The position numbers and the translations under genes are program-made. From positions 1 through 23,195 of the forward strand of contig CAZYAV010000035.1 in NCBI GenBank assembly GCA_964645785.1: DNA of 23,195 nt, read 5' to 3'. Shown in pieces: positions 16,641 through 23,195 of the stretch. Below the pieces are notes generated by a model that did no database searches, had not been told where the DNA came from, and worked only from the letters and a program-made list of their open reading frames with translations. How positions within the stretch are numbered: position 1 is the first letter of the stretch; every line of letters begins with the position of its first letter. This DNA comes from CALWZE01 sp964645785. GTDB taxonomy: Bacteria > Bacillota > Clostridia > Oscillospirales > Ruminococcaceae.

Positions 16641-16669
16641 TTGCATTTCTAATCATAACACGGTACTAT
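16641..16669 (+). promoter_or_regulatory. promoter of the purE leader/operon
   Basis: TTGCAT (16641-16646) and TACTAT (16664-16669) are 17 bases apart in an AT-rich island. Predicted transcription start near 16676, giving a leader of about 225 bases before purE. No purine riboswitch core sequence is recognised in the leader. Confidence 0.65.
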
Positions 16670-16681
16670 TATGAATGTAAA
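16652..16681 (-). promoter_or_regulatory. possible malic enzyme promoter
   Basis: On the minus strand TTTACA (16676-16681) and TATGAT (16652-16657) are 18 bases apart, about 190 bases before the start codon. It overlaps the plus-strand pur promoter, so the two may compete. Confidence 0.45.
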
Positions 16682-16715
16682 TGTTGGACGATGGTTTTCG
16701 GAGGAGGTGCGCGCG

Positions 16716-16811
16716 ATGCGGCAGTTTTGGATACTCGGGCAGCTTTGCGGCGCGCCCGCGCTCAGTGTCGCGGGAGAGGAGCGCGCCGGGAAGCCCAAGC
16801 GCAAAAAATAA
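16716..16811 (+). CDS. possible 31-residue leader peptide upstream of purE
   Basis: A short open frame begins MRQFWILGQLCG and ends KPKRKK. Its ATG is seven bases after a near-perfect GGAGGAGGT, stronger than that of purE itself. Its TAA stop (16809-16811) overlaps the first bases of the following terminator stem, so a ribosome finishing the peptide would cover the 5' arm. That geometry is what a translation-dependent attenuator needs. The last codons are AAG-CCC-AAG-CGC-AAA-AAA; there is no run of a single regulatory amino acid and no obvious link to purines. It could also be a chance open frame with a strong ribosome site, or a true small basic protein. Confidence 0.5.
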   Translation: MRQFWILGQLCGAPALSVAGEERAGKPKRKK

Positions 16812-16852
16812 AGGACATGGTGTATGTGCGGACATGCGCCATGTCCTTTTTT
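16810..16852 (+). terminator. intrinsic terminator or attenuator before purE
   Basis: An 18-bp stem (16810-16827 with 16832-16849, two G-T pairs) with loop GCGG; outer arms AAAGGACATGG and CCATGTCCTTT, with T at 16847-16852 and more AT after it. On the minus strand the stem is also followed by a T-rich tract, so it may work both ways. It lies between the pur promoter and purE, with no second promoter recognised before purE. Confidence 0.85.
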
Positions 16853-16900
16853 AATTATTTCAAAAAACAGGCGGCCACAGAGGAAAAGGAGCGATGACGG

Positions 16901-17398
16901 ATGAAAAAAGTGGCGATTGTCATGGGCAGCGACAGCGACTGGGCGGTTGTCCGGGCGGCGGCCGAGCTGCTGAAAAAATGGGAGGTGCCGTTTGAGGCGA
17001 AAATCCTTTCGGCGCACCGCACCCCGGGCGAGGCGGCGGCGTTTGCCGCCGGCGCGCGGGAAGCGGGTTTTGGGGTGCTGATTGGGTGCGCGGGGATGGC
17101 GGCGCATCTTGCGGGGGTGCTTGCGGCGCACACCACCCTGCCGGTCATCGGCCTGCCGCTGCGGGGCGGCGCGATGGACGGGCTGGACGCGCTGCTTGCC
17201 ACGGTGCAGATGCCGGGCGGCGTGCCGGTTGCGACGGTTGCGCTGAACGGCGCGAAGAACGCGGCGCTGCTTGCCTGCCAGATTCTCGCGCTGTCGGACG
17301 AGCGGCTCGCCGCGCTGCTGGAACGGGAAAGGGAAGCGATGCGCAGCGCCGTCGCGGACAAGGACGCCGCATTGCAGCAGAGTATCGCGGCGCTTTGA
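16901..17398 (+). CDS. purE: N5-carboxyaminoimidazole ribonucleotide mutase
   Basis: Moves the carboxyl group to give CAIR in purine synthesis (N5-CAIR mutase, or direct AIR carboxylase in class II enzymes). The 165-residue product has MGSDSDW at residues 8-14, the catalytic-loop SAHRTP near residue 46, the GCAGMAAHLAGVLAAHTT block and the GLDALLATVQMPGGVPVATV block of class I PurE. The usual AGGAAH is AGMAAH here. No purK is in the window, so whether it acts on N5-CAIR or AIR is open. The ATG at 16901 follows AAAGGAG by about ten bases; another ATG seven bases earlier is out of frame. It is the first enzyme gene of the pur cluster, behind a terminator. Confidence 0.94.
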   Translation: MKKVAIVMGSDSDWAVVRAAAELLKKWEVPFEAKILSAHRTPGEAAAFAAGAREAGFGVLIGCAGMAAHLAGVLAAHTTLPVIGLPLRGGAMDGLDALLATVQMPGGVPVATVALNGAKNAALLACQILALSDERLAALLEREREAMRSAVADKDAALQQSIAAL

Positions 17399-17715
17399 CC
17401 GGGCGCGGGCGCAGAACCGGGCTTCGGCCGGCGGCTCGCGGGGGCGCAGCCCCCGCGCCCGGCGCGCCCCGCGGGGTGCGCCGGAACCGGCCGCAAACAG
17501 TGGCCGGTATCCGCCGGCGGTTCCCCCCAACCCGGCTGCGGGCTGCCCGGCATGTCTGCGCCCGGAAGCCGCGCCCTTCCGGCTGGGGCAGAGCGGGACG
17601 GCGCTTAATCTAAATGACTAATTAAAAAGAAAATATTATCAATAAAAGCGAACGGAAAAGAAGATAAACCCGGACGAAAAACCGGATGCAAACCGTGAAA
17701 CAGAAAGGATTTGTC
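17399..17715. other. spacer between purE and purC
   Basis: A 317-base break in an otherwise tight operon, with no gene. It starts GC-rich, with a perfect GCGGGGGC/GCCCCCGC hairpin at 17438-17456 lacking a T run, then changes abruptly to AT- and A-rich sequence at about 17604-17710. A TATTAT word at 17634 could be a -10 box but has no good -35 partner. The A-rich part looks like a promoter or mRNA leader for purC onward. Confidence 0.5.
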
Positions 17716-18426
17716 ATGGAAAAGAGAGAGCAGCTGTACGAGGGAAAAGCAAAAAAGGTGTTCGCGACCGACGACCCCACCCTGGTTCTCGTCGATTACA
17801 AGGACGACGCGACGGCGGGCAACGGCGCGAAAAAGGGGACGATCCGCGGCAAAGGGGTGGTGAACAACCGGGTCACCAACAGCCTGATGCGGATGCTGGG
17901 CGAAAAGGGCATCCCGACCCACTTTGTGCGGGAGCTGTCCGACCGGGAGACGTTGGTCAAAAAGGTGGAGATTGTGCCGCTCGAGGTGATTGTGCGCAAC
18001 GTCGCGGCCGGCTCGCTTGCCAAGCGGCTGGGCTTTGCGGAGGGGACACCGCTCAAATCCACCGTGCTGGAATTCTGCTATAAGGACGACGCGCTGGGCG
18101 ACCCGCTCGTCAACGAATACCACATCGCGGCGCTCGGCGCGGCCACCAAGCAGGAGCTGGAGACCATCTCCTCCATGGCGTTCGAGATCAACCGCCTGCT
18201 GACCGACTATCTGAAGGACGCCAATATCGAGCTGATCGACTTCAAGCTGGAGTTCGGCCGCCTGCCGGACGGGACAATCGTGCTTGCGGACGAGATCAGC
18301 CCCGACACCTGCCGGTTCTGGGACACCAACACCCACGCGCACCTCGACAAGGATCTGTTCCGCCGGGATCTCGGCGGCGAGGAGGACGCGTATAAAGAGG
18401 TCATGAAGCGCCTGCTGGGGGAATAA
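17716..18426 (+). CDS. purC: SAICAR synthetase
   Basis: Joins CAIR and aspartate with ATP to form SAICAR, the step after PurE. The 236-residue product has normal length and begins MEKREQLYEGKAKKVF, the usual PurC opening whose GKAK motif binds ATP. Other blocks are VPLEVIVRNVAAGSLAKRLG, the FDVD-equivalent LIDFKLEFGR and ADEISPDTCRFWD, which contacts substrate. The frame is open ten codons upstream, but the ATG at 17716 is chosen because AAAGGA lies six bases before it and the family starts here. It is followed three bases later by purF. Confidence 0.96.
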   Translation: MEKREQLYEGKAKKVFATDDPTLVLVDYKDDATAGNGAKKGTIRGKGVVNNRVTNSLMRMLGEKGIPTHFVRELSDRETLVKKVEIVPLEVIVRNVAAGSLAKRLGFAEGTPLKSTVLEFCYKDDALGDPLVNEYHIAALGAATKQELETISSMAFEINRLLTDYLKDANIELIDFKLEFGRLPDGTIVLADEISPDTCRFWDTNTHAHLDKDLFRRDLGGEEDAYKEVMKRLLGE

Positions 18427-18429
18427 GCA

Positions 18430-19872
18430 ATGAATCTTCGGATGGATAAGCCGCACGAGGAATGCGGCGTGTTCGGGATTTTCAACAAGGGCGACAGCGC
18501 CGACGTCGTCATGGACACCTATTACGCGCTGTACGCGCTGCAGCACCGCGGACAGGAGAGCTGCGGCATCGCGGTCAACGACGACGGCGTCATCAGCTGC
18601 CACAAGGAGCTCGGGCTGGTCAACGAGGTATTTACCCGCGAGGTGCTGGAAAAGATGCCGCGCGGCAAAATGACCATCGGCCACTGCCGCTACGCGACAA
18701 CCGGCACCCAGAGCGCGGTGAACGCCCAGCCGCTCGTGCTGCGGCACATCAAGGGCAACATGGCCGTCGCGCACAACGGCAACCTCACCAACGCGGCCGA
18801 GCTGCGCGCCGAGGTGGAGCTGACCGGCGCGATTTTCCACACGACAAGCGACACCGAGGTCATCGCCTACGCCATCACCCGGGAGCGGCTGACCGCGCCG
18901 AGCATCCAGGCGGCGGTCGTCTCGGCGATGGACAAAATCAAGGGGGCGTATTCCCTGCTGGTCATGTCCCCGCGCAAGCTGATTGCGGCGCGCGACCCGC
19001 AGGGCTTCCGGCCGCTGTGCATGGGGCGCCTGGGCGAGAGCGTCGTCTTTGCGTCCGAGAGCTGCGCGCTCGACGCGGTCGGCGCGCAATTCGTGCGGGA
19101 GGTCGAGCCGGGCGAGGTCGTTGTCGTGACCGACGACGGGGTGGAGAGCATCCGCACCCACTGCGGCCAGCCGGGCGGCTTCTGCGTGTTTGAGTATATC
19201 TATTTTGCGCGGCCGGACAGCGTCATCGGCGGCATGTCGGTGCACCTTGCCCGGCAGCGCGCCGGCGCGCTGCTTGCCAAATCGCACCCGGTTGAGGCGG
19301 ACGTCGTCATCGGCGTGCCGGATTCCGGGCTGGACGCGGCGCTCGGCTACGCGCGGGAGAGCGGCATCCCGTACGGCATCGGGTTTTTGAAAAACAAGTA
19401 TATCGGGCGCACCTTTATCGCGCCCGGCCAGAAGCAGCGGGAAAACGCCGTGCGCATCAAGCTCAACCCCATCGCGCAGACGGTGCGGGGCAAGCGGGTG
19501 GTCATGATCGACGACTCCATCGTGCGCGGCACAACCAGCCTGCAAATCGTGCGGATGCTGCGGGAGGCGGGCGCAACCGAGGTGCACATGCGGCTGTCCT
19601 CCCCGCCCTTCCTGTATCCCTGCTATTTCGGCACCGACATTGATTCGAGCGAGCATCTCATCGCGTACAAGCACAGTGTCGGGGAGATTGCCGAGATGAT
19701 CGGGGTGGATTCGCTCGGCTTTCTGGCGGTGGAGGATCTGCCCAGGCTCGCGCCCGGCTGCGCGTGCGGGCTGTGCGACGGCTGCTTTACCGGGCATTAC
19801 CCCATCGAGCCGCCGCGCACCAGCGCAAAGAGCAAGTTTGAGATGAAATTTTCGGAAAATACATCCGACTGA
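18430..19872 (+). CDS. purF: amidophosphoribosyltransferase
   Basis: First committed step of purine synthesis: transfers ammonia from glutamine to PRPP. The 480-residue product has an 11-residue propeptide (MNLRMDKPHEE) before the nucleophile Cys12 in CGVFGI, the same propeptide length as Bacillus PurF, which supports the ATG at 18430. The N-terminal glutamine hydrolase domain shows HRGQESCGIAV and GHCRYATTG. The phosphoribosyltransferase domain shows the PRPP loop VMIDDSIVRGTTS at about 358-370. Cysteines in GGFCVFE, LYPCYFG and the CACGLCDGC cluster match the positions of the [4Fe-4S] ligands of the Bacillus-type enzyme, so it is probably oxygen-sensitive and activated by propeptide removal. 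It sits in a tight operon: 3 bases after purC, 12 before purM. Confidence 0.97.
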   Translation: MNLRMDKPHEECGVFGIFNKGDSADVVMDTYYALYALQHRGQESCGIAVNDDGVISCHKELGLVNEVFTREVLEKMPRGKMTIGHCRYATTGTQSAVNAQPLVLRHIKGNMAVAHNGNLTNAAELRAEVELTGAIFHTTSDTEVIAYAITRERLTAPSIQAAVVSAMDKIKGAYSLLVMSPRKLIAARDPQGFRPLCMGRLGESVVFASESCALDAVGAQFVREVEPGEVVVVTDDGVESIRTHCGQPGGFCVFEYIYFARPDSVIGGMSVHLARQRAGALLAKSHPVEADVVIGVPDSGLDAALGYARESGIPYGIGFLKNKYIGRTFIAPGQKQRENAVRIKLNPIAQTVRGKRVVMIDDSIVRGTTSLQIVRMLREAGATEVHMRLSSPPFLYPCYFGTDIDSSEHLIAYKHSVGEIAEMIGVDSLGFLAVEDLPRLAPGCACGLCDGCFTGHYPIEPPRTSAKSKFEMKFSENTSD

Positions 19873-19884
19873 CGGGGGAGAAGA

Positions 19885-20919
19885 ATGGAGAGCTTTTCGC
19901 AGAGCTATAAGGCGGCGGGGGTGGACATCACTGCCGGATATACAGCGGTTGAGCTGATGAAAACCCACATCGCGCGCACCATCACGCCGGGCGCGGCGGG
20001 CGGAATCGGCGGCTTTGGCGGGCTGTTTGAGCTGGACTTGACCGGCCTTACCCGCCCGGTTCTTGTGAGCGGGACGGACGGGGTCGGCACCAAGCTCAAG
20101 CTGGCCTTTTTGATGGACAGGCACGACACGGTCGGGATCGACTGCGTGGCGATGTGCGTCAACGACGTGATTGCGTGCGGCGCAAAGCCCCTGTTCTTCC
20201 TCGACTATATCGCGTGCGGCAAAAACGTACCCGAGCGGATCGCCGAAATTGTCAAGGGGGTCGCGGAGGGCTGCGTGCAGGCCGGCGCGGCGCTGGTCGG
20301 CGGGGAGACGGCGGAGATGCCCGGCTTTTACGACGAGCGGGAATACGACCTTGCGGGCTTTACCTGCGGCGTCGTTGACCGCGCAAAAATCCTGGACAGC
20401 GGCAGAATGCGCGCCGGGGACGCCATCATCGCCCTGCCCTCCTCGGGGCTGCACTCCAACGGGTTTTCCCTGGTGCGCCGGGTGTTCGACGTGGAGCACG
20501 CCGACCTCGGCGCGCCGGTGGCGGAGCTGGGCTGCTCGCTCGGCGAATGCCTGCTGACCCCCACCCGCATCTATGTCAAGCCGGTGCTCGCGCTGCTGGA
20601 AAAGGTCGCGGTGCGCTCGATTTCTCACATCACCGGCGGCGGCTTTTATGAGAATATCCCCCGCTCGCTGCCCGAGGGGCTGTGCGCGCGGGTTGAAAAA
20701 AAGGCGGTCAAAACGCCGCCGGTTTTCGAGCTGCTCGCCAAAACGGGCGGCATCCCCGAGCGGGACATGTTCAACACCTTCAACATGGGCGTCGGCATGA
20801 CCGTCATCGTCCCGGGCGAGCAGGCGGACGAGGCTGTCCGGGTGCTGCGCGAGCAGGGCGAACAGGCGTATTGCATCGGAGAAATCGCGGCGGGCGAAAA
20901 AGGGGTGACGATTTGCTGA
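19885..20919 (+). CDS. purM: phosphoribosylformylglycinamidine cyclo-ligase (AIR synthetase)
   Basis: Closes FGAM to AIR with ATP, giving the substrate for the PurE step. The 344-residue product has the normal length. Typical blocks are GVDITAGYTAVELM at the start, SGTDGVGTKLKLAF, DCVAMCVNDVIACGAKPLFF, the GGETAEMPGFY motif, LPSSGLHSNGFSLVR, and ITGGGFYENIPR. The ATG at 19885 follows GGGGGAG. Its last seven bases overlap purN, so the two are translationally coupled. No defects seen. Confidence 0.97.
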   Translation: MESFSQSYKAAGVDITAGYTAVELMKTHIARTITPGAAGGIGGFGGLFELDLTGLTRPVLVSGTDGVGTKLKLAFLMDRHDTVGIDCVAMCVNDVIACGAKPLFFLDYIACGKNVPERIAEIVKGVAEGCVQAGAALVGGETAEMPGFYDEREYDLAGFTCGVVDRAKILDSGRMRAGDAIIALPSSGLHSNGFSLVRRVFDVEHADLGAPVAELGCSLGECLLTPTRIYVKPVLALLEKVAVRSISHITGGGFYENIPRSLPEGLCARVEKKAVKTPPVFELLAKTGGIPERDMFNTFNMGVGMTVIVPGEQADEAVRVLREQGEQAYCIGEIAAGEKGVTIC

Positions 20920-21509
20920 ACGTGGCGGTGCTGGTCTCGGGCGGCGGGACAAATTTGCAGGCGATTCTGGATGAGAAAGCGCGGGGCGGGCTGCAAAACG
21001 CGAACCTTGCGCTGGTGGTCTCCTCCCGGCCGGATGCCTACGCGCTCGAGCGGGCGGCGCGCGCCGGGGTCGGCACGGCGGTTGTCGCCCGCCGGGCGTA
21101 TCCGGATGCGGCGGCGTTCGACCGCGCGCTGCTGGAGCTGCTGCACGCAAACCGGATTGACGCGGTGGTGCTGGCCGGCTTCCTGTGTATCCTGGGCGAG
21201 GCGGTTGTAAAGGCGTACCCGCGCCGTATCCTCAACGTCCACCCCAGCCTGATCCCCAGCTTCTGCGGCGAGGGGTATTACGGCCTGACCGTCCATGAGC
21301 GCGCCCTCGCCAAGGGGGTCAAGGTGACCGGCGCGACGGTGCACTTTGTCAACGAGATCCCCGACGGGGGCGAGATTATCCTGCAAAAGGCGGTGGAGGT
21401 GCTGCCGGGCGACACGCCCGAGCGGCTGCAAAAGCGGGTGATGGAGCAGGCCGAGTGGCTTTTGCTGCCCAAGGCGCTGGACATGCTCTGCAACGGCGAG
21501 CTGGACTGA
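20913..21509 (+). CDS. purN: phosphoribosylglycinamide formyltransferase
   Basis: Formylates GAR using 10-formyltetrahydrofolate. The 198-residue product has the start block VAVLVSGGGTNLQAIL and the catalytic set N108, H110 (in ILNVHPSLIPSFCG) and D151 (in EIPDGGEIILQ) expected of the folate-dependent enzyme. I place the start at TTG 20913: AGGGG lies seven bases upstream, the protein homology begins immediately after, and the only in-frame ATG (20871) is deep in purM and adds non-family residues. The start thus overlaps the purM stop. A spacer of about 257 bases with no gene follows before the IMP cyclohydrolase. Confidence 0.95.
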   Translation: MLNVAVLVSGGGTNLQAILDEKARGGLQNANLALVVSSRPDAYALERAARAGVGTAVVARRAYPDAAAFDRALLELLHANRIDAVVLAGFLCILGEAVVKAYPRRILNVHPSLIPSFCGEGYYGLTVHERALAKGVKVTGATVHFVNEIPDGGEIILQKAVEVLPGDTPERLQKRVMEQAEWLLLPKALDMLCNGELD

Positions 21510-21766
21510 GCCCGCGCGATTGCGCCGGAAAAGAAACCGGGGCGGCGGCCAAAAGCCTTTGGGCGGAAAAAGGCGGCGGATACCCCGTATCCCGCCGCAT
21601 CTGCCCCGGCTGTTTACGGCGCAGGGGGCTCCCCGCGCACCCCGGATAGACACAGCTGCAACCCCCGGCGGGCAGGGCGCTTTTGCGCGGCCGGCCGGGG
21701 AAAATCGGAACAGAATTCGTTTGGCGGCGGCGCGCCGCGCAAACGCTGCTTCAGGAGGAAACGGAA

Positions 21767-22486
21767 ATGGAAATAACAGAGCTGGACGCCCTGCTGCGCG
21801 GGAACGCGTATCCCGGCCGGGGGATTGTGCTCGGCCTTACGCCGGACGGCGGGCAGGCGGTGATTGCCTACTGGATCATGGGGCGCAGCGCGAACAGCCG
21901 CAACCGGGTGTTCACCCCGCGCGGCGGCGGCATCGTGACCGAGGCAGCCGACCCCGCCAGGCTGGAGGATCCTTCCCTTATCATCTACGCGCCGGTGCGG
22001 GTTCTGGGCGATACGACCATCGTGACCAACGGCGACCAGACCGACACGATTTACGCGTCGCTTAAGGCGGGCGGCAGCTTCGCGGACGCGCTGCGCACCC
22101 GCGCCTTCGAGCCGGACGCGCCCAATTACACCCCGCGCATTTCGGGGTTGGTTGAGACGGCGGGCGGCAGGCTCGCGTACCGGCTGTCCATCCTCAAATC
22201 GGCAAACGGTGACCCCGAAGGCTGCGAGCGGTTCTTTTATGAATACGATTGCCCGCGCCCCGGGGAGGGTCGGATGATCTCGACCTACGGCGGGGACGGC
22301 AGCCCGCTGCCCTCCTTTGCGGGGGAGCCTGTCCGCGTCGCAATCCGCGGCGGCATTGACGAATTTGCGCAGGCCGTCTGGCAGAGCCTCAACGAGGACA
22401 ACAGGGTGTCGCTGTTTGTGCGGTATATCGAGCTTGCAACCGGCAATACACAGGACAGAATCTGCAATAAATACGAAAAGCGGTGA
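21767..22486 (+). CDS. purO: IMP cyclohydrolase, PurO-like
   Basis: A 239-residue protein of the IMP_cyclohyd (PurO) family, first known from archaea, which closes FAICAR to IMP, the last step of the pathway. Supporting stretches are GRGIVLGLTPDGGQAVIAYW, MGRSANSRNRVFTP with the conserved SRNR-type block, PSLIIYAPVRV, and TIVTNGDQTDTIY. It is not related to the MGS-like cyclohydrolase domain of ordinary PurH. The assignment is strengthened by the next gene, an AICAR formyltransferase lacking that domain. The ATG at 21767 follows AGGAGG by eight bases. It lies 257 bases after purN, in the same direction, with no terminator recognised. Confidence 0.85.
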   Translation: MEITELDALLRGNAYPGRGIVLGLTPDGGQAVIAYWIMGRSANSRNRVFTPRGGGIVTEAADPARLEDPSLIIYAPVRVLGDTTIVTNGDQTDTIYASLKAGGSFADALRTRAFEPDAPNYTPRISGLVETAGGRLAYRLSILKSANGDPEGCERFFYEYDCPRPGEGRMISTYGGDGSPLPSFAGEPVRVAIRGGIDEFAQAVWQSLNEDNRVSLFVRYIELATGNTQDRICNKYEKR

Positions 22487-22552
22487 CGGCGTCCGGCCGC
22501 GCGCCGAACAGGAAAACAGAGGGCGGAAACAACCGCAGGAGGGAATTGTGTT

Positions 22553-23195
22553 ATGAAAGAGCTTGAGCTGAAATACGGCTGCAACCCCAACCAGAAGCCC
22601 GCGCGCATCTTTATGCGGGAGGGCGGCGAGCTGCCGGTGCAGGTGCTGGGCGGCCGGCCCGGCTACATCAATTTTCTGGACGCGCTCAACGCGTGGCAGC
22701 TGGTCTGCGAGCTGCGCGAGGCGACCGGCCTGTGCGCCGCCGCGTCCTTCAAGCATGTCAGCCCGGCGGGGGCGGCGCTCGGCCTGCCGCTCAGCGAGCT
22801 GCTCCGGGCGATTTACTTCACCGACGGCGTCGAGCTGTCCCCCCTCGCCTGCGCCTACGCCCGCGCGCGCGGCGCGGACAGGATGTCCAGCTTCGGCGAC
22901 TGGGTCGCGCTGAGCGACGAGTGCGACGAGCCGACCGCGCTGCTCATCAAAAAGGAGGTTTCGGACGGGGTGATCGCCCCCGGCTATTCCCCCAAGGCGC
23001 TGGAGATCCTCAAGGCCAAGCGGGGCGGCAATTACAATATCGTGCAGATCGACCCGGGCTACCGCCCCGCCGCGCTCGAGCGCAAGGACGTGTTCGGCAT
23101 CACCTTTGAGCAGGGGCACAACGATTACCGGATTGACGGCCATCTGTTTGACAATATCGTGACCAAAAACCGGGAGATTTCGCCCCAGCAGCGCC
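22553..23195 (+). CDS. purH: AICAR formyltransferase without cyclohydrolase domain, cut by window edge
   Basis: Transfers a formyl group from 10-formyltetrahydrofolate to AICAR, making FAICAR for the cyclohydrolase encoded just upstream. About 214 codons are visible. The protein begins directly with the formyltransferase domain (MKELELKYGCNPNQKPARIF) and shows the catalytic SFKHVSPAGAA motif with K67 and H68, which corresponds to the KH pair in the C-terminal half of bifunctional PurH. The N-terminal MGS-like domain is missing and is not encoded upstream, where purO stands instead. The ATG at 22553 follows AGGAGGG by about nine bases. The rest of the gene is beyond the right edge; stand-alone forms are about 390 residues. 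Confidence 0.92.
   Translation, partial: MKELELKYGCNPNQKPARIFMREGGELPVQVLGGRPGYINFLDALNAWQLVCELREATGLCAAASFKHVSPAGAALGLPLSELLRAIYFTDGVELSPLACAYARARGADRMSSFGDWVALSDECDEPTALLIKKEVSDGVIAPGYSPKALEILKAKRGGNYNIVQIDPGYRPAALERKDVFGITFEQGHNDYRIDGHLFDNIVTKNREISPQQR

Noticed and set aside
17605..21150. A very long open frame (about 1180 codons) on the minus strand across purC, purF, purM and purN
   Set aside because: It is antisense to four clear enzyme genes, has no family features, and is an expected by-product of GC-rich codon use.

Overview
The window looks like a piece of a GC-rich Clostridia chromosome, most likely from the Oscillospiraceae/Ruminococcaceae side. The evidence is the mix of families: a DegV-type lipid-binding protein, a YerB-like DUF3048 lipoprotein, membrane-attached XRE and MerR regulators, a two-gene replacement for PurH, AGGAGG-type ribosome binding sites, and sigma-A promoters lying in short AT-rich islands. 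It comes from a draft or metagenome assembly. A run of 100 N at 12531-12630 is flanked by two identical 55-base ends, so the join is artificial.

Left part (1-3750), minus strand: the arginine genes argG and argH (argH runs off the left edge), behind a consensus promoter with an ArgR-like site at the transcription start, then a separately promoted and terminated DegV-family gene. A gene-free, GC-rich stretch of about 0.7 kb follows.

Middle part (4470-9960), plus strand: a TetR regulator with two operator-like sites around its own promoter, coupled to a MATE efflux pump. The start of the pump lies in another frame than its body, across an A6G run. Then come a trans-aconitate methyltransferase-like gene, an XRE regulator with four membrane segments, and the branched-chain aminotransferase ilvE. 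Strong intrinsic terminators follow the pump and ilvE. A gene-free 0.7 kb after ilvE contains a hairpin-rich block that may be an RNA or a repeat.

Right-middle part (10670-15110): a minus-strand DUF3048 lipoprotein, a plus-strand M23 endopeptidase interrupted upstream by the assembly gap, and a two-gene unit of a membrane-tethered MerR regulator with a textbook 19-base-spacer promoter plus a YbjQ-family protein.

Right part (15288-23195): a minus-strand NAD(P)-type malic enzyme diverges from a purine operon. The operon begins with a short leader gene and an 18-bp terminator hairpin, followed by purE, purC, purF, purM, purN, a PurO-type IMP cyclohydrolase and a stand-alone AICAR formyltransferase (cut by the right edge). 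These cover many of the steps from PRPP to IMP; purD, purL/Q/S and purB are not in the window. Most of the window is ordinary metabolism. The points most worth checking are the pump frameshift site, the purE leader/attenuator, the MerR-YbjQ unit, the split PurH function, the hairpin block after ilvE and the false duplication at the gap.
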